NCBI GenBank assembly: GCA_913058025.1
Contig: CAJXPN010000224.1
Coordinates: 1-7,048, forward strand
Source: an uncultured Myxococcales bacterium
GTDB taxonomy: Bacteria; Myxococcota_A; Bradymonadia; Bradymonadales; Bradymonadaceae
DNA: 7,048 nucleotides
Direction: 5' to 3'
Below, one piece after another: positions 1-4,066 of this stretch; the stretch's first letter is position 1; each line of letters begins with the position of its first letter. The notes under the pieces are model-generated. The model searched no databases. It was given only the letters and a program-made list of their open reading frames with translations, and was not told where the DNA came from. A program made the translations under genes and the position numbers.

Positions 1-684
1 TCGTGGAGCCCCCTCGGGGGCGGAGAGACCGGCGGTGACCTCCGGCTGCTCGCTGGCGGCGGGCGCCGCAGGAGCGAGCAGGTCCGATGGGTTGGGGCGA
101 GCGCGATCGTAGAGCAGCGGCGCGGCGACTCCGTGGGCAGCGCGCGCGTTGACGCCAGTGAACACGCCGACGTGGTAACCCCACGTCCCATCGCCCTTCC
201 AGCCCGAGTGCGCGGTGACGCCGAGCTGGCGCTCGCCGCCGAAGTACTTCGTGAGCCGGGGCCAGTCGATGAGCGTGAGGTCTGCCACCGGGGCCATTCG
301 ATATCGAGTCAACGGGATCTTGTACTGGCCAGCGCGCAGCGTCGCCCAGGGCGCGACCTCCAACTCGACGAACGCGTCGAGCAGCTCGACCGAGCCGGGA
401 GTGAAGCTCCACTGGGTCGCCATCTTCAGGCGACGCTCGAACATCCTCGCCGAGAGCTTGGGGCGCACCCTGCGCCAGCGCGAAGACACATCCGAGACCT
501 CGTCTCCCTGACGCTCCCAACCCGTCGTCGCCTGCATGAGCAGGCCGAGGCGGACGTCGTTCCCCCGCTCGTCCTCGATCTCGAACGGTCCCGCTTCGGG
601 GCGCTGCGCCTGCGCGTCGCCGCTCCAGGCCAGCGCCATGGCAACCGCCGCACACACCGCTGTCGTGGTCTCCAGGATCTCCAT
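1..684 (-). CDS. Phosphate-selective porin O/P-type outer-membrane protein (3' part beyond the window)
   Basis: Reading leftward from ATG at 684-682, the frame stays open for 228 codons to base 1, so the C-terminus is missing. Residues 1-26 look like a signal peptide with a hydrophobic core (AVCAAVAMALAW) and an AQA|Q cleavage site. The n-region is oddly acidic (MEILE) and lacks a positive charge. The mature part carries the pattern of OprO/OprP-type porins: an RRVRPKLSARMFERRLK strand pair (residues 71-87), LLDAFVELEV (101-110), LRAGQYKIPLTRYRM (116-130), DLTLIDW (135-141), and ERQLGV...GYHVGVFTG (151-177). A Pro/Ala-rich stretch follows from about residue 196. The expected role is passive uptake of phosphate, phosphonate or other anions across the outer membrane; the true substrate cannot be read here. 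GGAG motifs lie 4-12 bases before the ATG. No other in-frame ATG occurs between the ATG and the upstream stop near 790. Family call fairly sure, substrate unknown. Confidence 0.8.
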   Translation of the reverse strand, partial: MEILETTTAVCAAVAMALAWSGDAQAQRPEAGPFEIEDERGNDVRLGLLMQATTGWERQGDEVSDVSSRWRRVRPKLSARMFERRLKMATQWSFTPGSVELLDAFVELEVAPWATLRAGQYKIPLTRYRMAPVADLTLIDWPRLTKYFGGERQLGVTAHSGWKGDGTWGYHVGVFTGVNARAAHGVAAPLLYDRARPNPSDLLAPAAPAASEQPEVTAGLSAPEGAPR

Positions 685-727
685 CGGCTCCGCTCCGTTG
701 CTGCCGTGTCGTTCACTGAGACCTCTC

Positions 728-745
728 TTTTCAACACGCGTGCCA
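728..745 (-). promoter_or_regulatory. Sigma-54-like (-24/-12) promoter of the porin gene
   Basis: On the minus strand the sequence TGGCACG-cgtg-TTGAA has a perfect -24 element (consensus TGGCAYG) and the right spacing to the -12 element. That element has A instead of the usual C in TTGCW, so it is weakened at a key base. Transcription would start near 719, giving a leader of about 35 nt. The motif and spacing are read directly; use by sigma-54 is inferred. Confidence 0.45.
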
Positions 746-761
746 GCACAAAAAACGACCG

Positions 762-774
762 CAAACCATTGAAA
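762..774 (-). promoter_or_regulatory. IHF-like site between enhancer and promoter of the porin gene
   Basis: On the minus strand TTTCAATGGTTTG matches the IHF consensus WATCAANNNNTTR at all fixed positions but one. It sits in the only markedly A/T-rich patch of the window (about 746-790), at -43 to -55 of the predicted porin transcription start. That is where a bending site is expected between an enhancer and a sigma-54 promoter. The IHF consensus is loose, so a chance match is possible. Confidence 0.3.
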
Positions 775-794
775 TAAACAAACAAAACCTCAAC

Positions 795-823
795 ACGCCG
801 TCCCACCCGCTTCGTGACGGCGT
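795..823. repeat. 8-bp perfect inverted repeat in the porin upstream region
   Basis: ACGCCGTC at 795-802 is the exact reverse complement of GACGGCGT at 816-823, with 13 bases between. It lies about 76-104 bases before the predicted porin transcription start, so it is a possible dimeric regulator site. It could also be a simple hairpin with no function. Confidence 0.4.
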
Positions 824-842
824 AGGCCCGGCCCAACTGTAT

Positions 843-867
843 GAGACGAAATGAAACACAATGAGAC
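843..867. promoter_or_regulatory. Phased GAGAC/GAAAC triplet, putative activator (enhancer) site
   Basis: GAGAC (843-847), GAAAC (853-857) and GAGAC (863-867) repeat at exactly 10-bp intervals, each preceded by AT. One helical turn of spacing puts all three on the same DNA face. The site is -124 to -148 from the predicted porin start, a normal enhancer distance for a sigma-54 promoter. The same GAAAC 10-bp pattern recurs at 2135-2149. Function is inferred. Confidence 0.45.
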
Positions 868-920
868 TGAGGAGATTCAGGGCCGCGCTCGCGCACGCCG
901 GGGGCGAGGCGGAGCGATCT

Positions 921-971
921 GAGCGAGGACAGAGCGAGGACAGAGCGAGGACAGAGCGAGGACAGAGCGAG
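921..971. repeat. 11-bp tandem repeat, four full units plus a partial
   Basis: The unit GAGCGAGGACA occurs four times without change (921-931, 932-942, 943-953, 954-964), followed by GAGCGAG at 965-971. The 11-bp period does not keep a reading frame, and the stretch lies between two genes, so it is non-coding. Perfect identity suggests recent slippage; the copy number probably varies between strains. Its last unit runs into the left arm of the 960-1013 hairpin. Confidence 0.9.
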
Positions 972-1013
972 AGCGGGCGAGGCCGTATGGCCTCGCCCGC
1001 TCTCGCTCTGTCC
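960..1013 (-). terminator. Perfect 25-bp hairpin downstream of the MBL-fold gene, probable terminator
   Basis: Bases 960-984 and 989-1013 are perfect reverse complements (25 bp) with a 4-base loop (GTAT). On the minus strand the hairpin begins 40 nt after the stop codon of the metallo-beta-lactamase-fold gene, where a terminator is expected. No T-run follows, so it is not a classic intrinsic terminator. It may act as a mRNA 3'-end stabiliser, a U-less terminator or a block to read-through into the porin promoter. The structure is certain, the role is inferred. Confidence 0.65.
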
Positions 1014-1053
1014 CTGGACGCGCTCTGGGGCGCCCGCCAGCTCGTGTGTTCGG

Positions 1054-1980
1054 TCAGGAGCAGCCGGCGTCGGCGTCTCCGAGCTCGAGGCCGTCCGCGG
1101 GGGAGGGGTCGGGTCGGAAGACGTTGATGGGGATCTGGAGGTAGCGCAACTCGTTGTCACGAGGGGCAGGGAGCGAGCCCGCATCGACGTTGACCTGGAC
1201 GGACTGGAAGAGCAGCTTGGGCGCGGAGAGGGACGCGTCTCGGGCGTCTCTCCAGGTGACGTAGTCCTCGCGGCCCCGGCTCGCGGGGAGCGCGACGTTG
1301 GTCTCCTTCGAGGCTCCGACCGTGGTCTCGTAGGCCACCTCGCGGCCTCGCCCCTCGGGGTAGTCGTGGCCCACGAAGACACGGGTCGCGTCGGGCAGCG
1401 CGTAGATCCGCTGCACCGAATCGTAGAGGTCCTCGGAGCTGCCTCCGGGGAAGTCGCAGCGGCCGGTGCCCACGTCAGGCATGAAGAGCGCGTCGCCGGT
1501 GAAGACCGCGTCGTCGATCTCGTAGGTCACGCAAGCGGGGGTATGCCCTGGCGTCGGGATGACACCGATCTCGAGGCTGCCCGCGTCGAAGGACTCGCCC
1601 ACCTGGAGGAGCCTGTCGAACTGGTCACCGGTCGTGGAGAAGTCATCGGGGAGGTCGAAGATCCCCTTGAACATCGCCTGGACCTCGGTGATCCGCTCGC
1701 CGATTGCGAGCTTGGCCGACGGGAGCGCGCGCTTGAGCACCTGAGAGCCAGAGAGATGATCCGCGTGCGCGTGCGTCTCCAGGATGTAGTGGACGCGCAG
1801 ATCGTGCGCCCTGGCGAACTCGATCACCTCGTCGACCGACTTCGTCGTGATCTTCGAAGACCACGGCTCGTAGTCGAGCACAGGGTCGATCACGACGGCG
1901 TCGAGCGTCTCGGGGTCCCACACCACGTAGGTCAGGGTCCAGGTGTCGTCGTCGAAGAATGTCTTGATCTCGGTCGTCAT
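1054..1980 (-). CDS. Metallo-beta-lactamase-fold persulfide dioxygenase (ETHE1/sulfur dioxygenase-like)
   Basis: A 308-residue soluble protein with the complete metal-binding set of the fold: H70-A-H72-A-D74-H75, H146 in TPGHTPA, D163 in TGDALF and H205 in VFVGHDY. The GTGRCDF segment (171-177) corresponds to the GRTDF-type segment of ETHE1-like enzymes. These oxidise glutathione persulfide to sulfite and glutathione using one Fe(II) and O2. Residues from about 225 form an extra C-terminal part (VTWRDARD, NELRYLQIPIN) seen in the longer bacterial relatives, which makes it longer than ETHE1 itself. There is no signal peptide and no fused rhodanese domain. AGGTG lies 5-6 bases before the ATG, supporting this start. 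The gene is a single unit between its own promoter and a hairpin. It could instead be another hydrolase of the glyoxalase II branch, but the motif pattern favours sulfur dioxygenase. Confidence 0.85.
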   Translation of the reverse strand: MTTEIKTFFDDDTWTLTYVVWDPETLDAVVIDPVLDYEPWSSKITTKSVDEVIEFARAHDLRVHYILETHAHADHLSGSQVLKRALPSAKLAIGERITEVQAMFKGIFDLPDDFSTTGDQFDRLLQVGESFDAGSLEIGVIPTPGHTPACVTYEIDDAVFTGDALFMPDVGTGRCDFPGGSSEDLYDSVQRIYALPDATRVFVGHDYPEGRGREVAYETTVGASKETNVALPASRGREDYVTWRDARDASLSAPKLLFQSVQVNVDAGSLPAPRDNELRYLQIPINVFRPDPSPADGLELGDADAGCS

Positions 1981-2031
1981 CTCTTCACCTCATGGTGTCG
2001 GGGGTCATCGGTCGACTCGACCCAAGAATGG

Positions 2032-2047
2032 TGCATGTCACATGCCA
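2032..2047 (-). promoter_or_regulatory. Sigma-54-like promoter of the MBL-fold gene
   Basis: On the minus strand TGGCATG-tgac-ATGCA matches the sigma-54 consensus TGGCAYG-N4-TTGCW at every fixed position but one, with both invariant pairs GG and GC present and 10 bases between them. Predicted transcription start is near 2021, giving a 41-nt leader. The same bases include the perfect short palindrome GCATGT-c-ACATGC (2033-2045), which could double as an operator. One of the two best matches in the window. Confidence 0.55.
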
Positions 2048-2063
2048 ACTCTGCTTCCTCGGC

Positions 2064-2075
2064 GCCATCGATGGC
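2064..2075. repeat. 12-bp perfect palindrome GCCATCGATGGC
   Basis: A self-complementary 12-mer without a spacer, centred about 48 bases upstream of the predicted start of the MBL-fold gene, inside the divergent control region. It is a possible regulator site. It could equally be chance in a GC-rich spacer. Confidence 0.35.
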
Positions 2076-2134
2076 TGGAGCGTGCTCGAGGCCCGCAGCG
2101 CAGACGGGAGACGCGCCCAACGTACCAACGGATC

Positions 2135-2155
2135 GAAACCCGATGAAACGTCGGG
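2135..2155. promoter_or_regulatory. Paired GAAAC motif with small hairpin, putative shared activator site
   Basis: GAAAC at 2135-2139 and at 2145-2149 are 10 bp apart, the second again preceded by AT as at 843-867. The pair overlaps a 5-bp inverted repeat (CCCGA 2139-2143, TCGGG 2151-2155). It sits at -114 to -128 from the predicted leftward start (2021) and at -87 to -101 from the predicted rightward start (2236), so one site could serve both divergent genes. Function is inferred from position and recurrence. Confidence 0.4.
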
Positions 2156-2209
2156 GAGTGGAGAGGAGCCCGCGGCGGCCCATCGACGGGTTCATGGGGA
2201 GCATCCGTG

Positions 2210-2225
2210 TGGCATGGAACATGAA
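2210..2225 (+). promoter_or_regulatory. Sigma-54-like promoter of the His-rich protein gene
   Basis: TGGCATG-gaac-ATGAA has a perfect -24 element and correct spacing, but the -12 element reads ATGAA where TTGCW is expected. It shares GA in place of GC with the porin promoter. Predicted transcription start is near 2236, leaving a leader of about 34 nt to the ATG at 2270. It is the weakest single match of the four, supported mainly by the shared layout. Confidence 0.4.
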
Positions 2226-2269
2226 AATGGGGTGACGGACGAGAGCATCGAACCACGAGAGGAGAGATC

Positions 2270-2863
2270 ATGAGAGTGTCCGTTCTGACGTTCGCGATGA
2301 CCGCGTTGGTCATGGCCCCGGTGGCCGCGTCCGCCCAGGAGCGCCACGCCGCCGACGAGCCAGCCCTGCAGGAGCACGCGCGCGCGCTCACACACGGCGC
2401 CCACCACGTCGGTGTGCGGTTGGCGTGGAGCAACCGAGTGGACGCGCGCGTACGCGAACACGGCGGCGAGCACGAAGACGCGACAGGCTTCGGCGTGGGC
2501 CTCGTCGGGGAGCTCCCGATGTGGGGGCCGCTCGAGCTCGAGTGGGTCGGGCAGGTCGACCGCCACGGTGACGCCCTCCAGCTCACGGAGGAGCTGTGCG
2601 TCAAGGCCCCCTGGCACTTGAGCGCGGACGTGAGCGTCTTCCTGGGTGCGGGTGGCTTGCTCCGCCAGCACTCGCACGGCGAGCTCCTGAGCGGCGGCGT
2701 GGTCGGCTCAGCGGGCGGGACCTACTGGTTGTCCGAGGACACGGGGGTGATGGTCGAGCTCGAGGTCATTGAAGATCTGGCCCTGGCGACGCGCGAGGTC
2801 GAGGGGATCGTCACGGTGATGGTCCGCTTCGACGCCCAGCCTCCATGGACCCAGGCGCGCTGA
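2270..2863 (+). CDS. Exported His-rich small barrel-like protein of unknown function
   Basis: The family of this 197-residue protein is not recognised. Residues 1-22 are a clear signal peptide (R2, hydrophobic core, ASA|QE cleavage). The mature part of about 175 residues has alternating polar/apolar stretches typical of outer-membrane beta-strands: VGVRLAWSN (47-55), FGVGLVGEL (74-82), LELEWVGQV (88-96), DVSVFLGAG (120-128), GVMVELEVI (159-167) and VTVMVRFD (181-188). It carries 11 histidines, grouped at H42/H45/H46, H64/H68 and H134/H136, and one cysteine (C110), so metal binding is possible but unproven. AGGAG lies 6-10 bases before the ATG. The gene stands alone between its own putative promoter and two hairpins, and is divergent from the persulfide dioxygenase-like gene, suggesting joint control. 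Export is confident; barrel fold is tentative. Confidence 0.8.
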   Translation: MRVSVLTFAMTALVMAPVAASAQERHAADEPALQEHARALTHGAHHVGVRLAWSNRVDARVREHGGEHEDATGFGVGLVGELPMWGPLELEWVGQVDRHGDALQLTEELCVKAPWHLSADVSVFLGAGGLLRQHSHGELLSGGVVGSAGGTYWLSEDTGVMVELEVIEDLALATREVEGIVTVMVRFDAQPPWTQAR

Positions 2864-2904
2864 ACACGCGGTGTCTCGGGTTCGAGCGGGGCGCCTCTTC
2901 GTGA

Positions 2905-2936
2905 CCGTTTCGTTTCGTTTCGTTGAAACGAAACGG
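2905..2936. promoter_or_regulatory. GTTTC/GAAAC palindrome: putative enhancer of the peroxiredoxin gene or 3' hairpin of the preceding gene
   Basis: Three GTTTC units (2907-2911, 2912-2916, 2917-2921) are followed by GTT and two GAAAC units (2925-2929, 2930-2934). Two pairings are possible: 2911-2921 with 2925-2935 (11 bp, 3-nt loop) or 2905-2916 with 2925-2936 (12 bp, 8-nt loop). It starts 41 bases after the stop at 2863, so it might end that transcript. It also lies at -82 to -113 from the predicted peroxiredoxin start, an enhancer position, and uses the same pentamer as the 843 and 2135 sites. Confidence 0.5.
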
Positions 2937-2948
2937 GACTCGGTGGGT

Positions 2949-2990
2949 GCGCGGAGGGCGCTGCCCCCGCGCCCTCCGCGCCCCGGAGGG
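2949..2990 (+). terminator. GC-rich 13-bp hairpin with an overlapping alternative stem
   Basis: Bases 2949-2961 pair perfectly with 2969-2981 (13 bp, nearly all G/C, 7-base loop TGCCCCC). The right arm can pair instead with a third segment: CCCTCCG (2972-2978) with CGGAGGG (2984-2990). No T-run follows. The likely role is to stop or trim transcripts coming from the His-rich protein gene. It lies just upstream of the predicted -24 element of the peroxiredoxin gene, so it would not be in that gene's own leader. Confidence 0.5.
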
Positions 2991-2991
2991 C

Positions 2992-3007
2992 TGGCACACC
3001 GCGTGCT
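2992..3007 (+). promoter_or_regulatory. Sigma-54-like promoter of the peroxiredoxin gene
   Basis: TGGCACA-ccgc-GTGCT keeps both invariant pairs (GG at 2993-2994, GC at 3005-3006) with the required 10 bases between them. It departs from TGGCAYG-N4-TTGCW only at the base after TGGCAC and at the first base of the -12 element. Predicted start near 3018 gives a leader of about 78 nt. The GTTTC/GAAAC palindrome lies about 100 bases upstream. Confidence 0.5.
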
Positions 3008-3095
3008 TTGGAGAGGCAACGGGTGGCGCCTGAGCGCTCGCCCTCCCGACACGCGATGGCGCCGCCGGGAACACAACGATACTAGAGGTCGAACG

Positions 3096-3755
3096 ATGCA
3101 AGAGAACCAGACAGAGACCACGACCGCTCCGCTCCAGCTCAACGGCCCCGCCCCTGACTTCGAGGCCAAGACGACGCACGGCGCGCTCAAGCTCTCGGAG
3201 TGGAACCCCGACAAGTGGGTCATCCTCTTCTCGCACCCGGCGGACTTCACCCCGGTCTGTACGACCGAGTTCATGGCGTTCGCGAACCTGCAAGAGGAGT
3301 TCGAGCGACGCGGCGTCGCCCTCCTGGGCAACTCGATCGACAGCGTGCACAGCCACATCGCGTGGGTGCGCGACATCAAGCGCAACTTCGACGTGAGCAT
3401 CGAGTTCCCGATCATCGCGGACCTCGACATGAAGGTCGCGCGTCTCTACGGGATGATCCACGAGCCGAGCTCGAACACCGCCGCGGTGCGCGCGGTGTTC
3501 GTGATCGACCCCGAGCGCAAGCTGCGGGCGATCATCTACTACCCGCTCGACGTGGGCAGGAACTTCGACGAGATCCTGCGCCTCGTCGACGCGCTCCAGA
3601 CGACCGACGCGCACAACGTGGCGTGCCCGGCGGACTGGCGCCCGGGCCAGCCCGTCATCGTCCCCCCGCCCAAGACCACGCAGGAGGCCGAGGAGCGCAT
3701 GGCGAGCGAGGACTACGACGTCACCGACTGGTACTTCTCGCGCAAGACCCTCTGA
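3096..3755 (+). CDS. Peroxiredoxin, Prx6 (1-Cys) subfamily
   Basis: A 219-residue cytosolic thiol peroxidase that reduces H2O2, organic peroxides and peroxynitrite. The active-site loop SHPADFTPVCTTE (46-58) is diagnostic of the Prx6 group and holds peroxidatic C55, T52 and H47; the conserved Arg is R132 in AVRAVFVID. The C-terminal 1-Cys Prx domain shows DWRPGQPVIVPPPKT (180-194) and ends YFSRKTL. A second cysteine, C177 in NVACPADW, sits where many relatives have T or L, so an atypical resolving role is possible. The frame is open back to 2871, but those codons read through a hairpin and have no family match. ATG 3096 follows AGAGGT and gives the usual N-terminus (LNGPAPDFEA) and length. 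No reductase partner is adjacent. It appears to be a single-gene unit, with 311 bases before cydA. Confidence 0.95.
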   Translation: MQENQTETTTAPLQLNGPAPDFEAKTTHGALKLSEWNPDKWVILFSHPADFTPVCTTEFMAFANLQEEFERRGVALLGNSIDSVHSHIAWVRDIKRNFDVSIEFPIIADLDMKVARLYGMIHEPSSNTAAVRAVFVIDPERKLRAIIYYPLDVGRNFDEILRLVDALQTTDAHNVACPADWRPGQPVIVPPPKTTQEAEERMASEDYDVTDWYFSRKTL

Positions 3756-4066
3756 GGCGCACGCGTGGCCCGAGCAGCCCACGCCTCCGGGCCCCTCAGC
3801 CCGTGACTCGACAGGCTGAATCGACCCCCATGAAGAGGTGTACGGGTTGACCGCGACGGGCGCCGCCTGTCGTCACGTCGCGGAAGCCGTGCGAGAGTCG
3901 GTCCGGAGCGAACACCGCATCGACGACCTCCGACGCCATTGGACGTCATCGACCCGAGTGATGTCCCGCGCCTCGCGCGCCACCCACCAGAGACGAACAG
4001 ACGACACCGACGCGTCGGGCGATCATGGTTCGACCGACCACGCACCCCCACCCCCCGGAGGTAACC
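3756..4066. other. Spacer between peroxiredoxin and cydA genes, no firm feature
   Basis: This 311-base stretch holds no credible gene. Short GC-rich stems are present just after the peroxiredoxin stop (GCGTGG 3763-3768 with CCACGC 3779-3784; GGCCCG 3767-3772 with CGGGCC 3788-3793), possibly a weak terminator. No TGGCAY element, no GAAAC motif and no convincing -35/-10 pair was found, so the cydAB promoter is not identified, though it should lie here. A good ribosome site, GGAGG, lies at 4057-4061. Confidence 0.5.

Noticed and set aside
921..971. Tandem repeats as a possible CRISPR array
   Set aside because: The units are 11 bp, directly adjacent and without spacers, so this is a simple tandem repeat.
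426..1382. 318-codon minus-strand frame across the porin/MBL spacer
   Set aside because: It overlaps two real genes in other frames and crosses the tandem repeat and hairpin; the product is Ser/Arg/Pro-rich and without domains.
1977..2222. 81-codon minus-strand frame ending in an ATGA overlap with the MBL-fold gene start
   Set aside because: The overlap looks like translational coupling, but the codons lack the strong third-position G/C bias of the neighbours, no ribosome site precedes it, no protein motif is seen, and the stretch is filled with promoter-like elements for both strands.
3080..3087. TACTAGAG, identical to a synthetic-biology assembly scar, just before the peroxiredoxin start
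   Set aside because: Eight bases match by chance easily; nothing else around it is synthetic, and it simply precedes a natural AGGT ribosome site.
2871..3095. In-frame N-terminal extension of the peroxiredoxin (75 codons)
   Set aside because: The extension translates two hairpins and the putative promoter. The ribosome site and family N-terminus fit ATG 3096.
3838..3866. TTGACC as a -35 box for cydA
   Set aside because: No acceptable -10 element occurs at 16-18 bases downstream, and it is more than 200 bases from the cydA start.
4025..4066. 14-codon N-terminal extension of CydA
   Set aside because: No ribosome site at 4025, whereas GGAGG sits six bases before ATG 4067, where the conserved CydA N-terminus begins.
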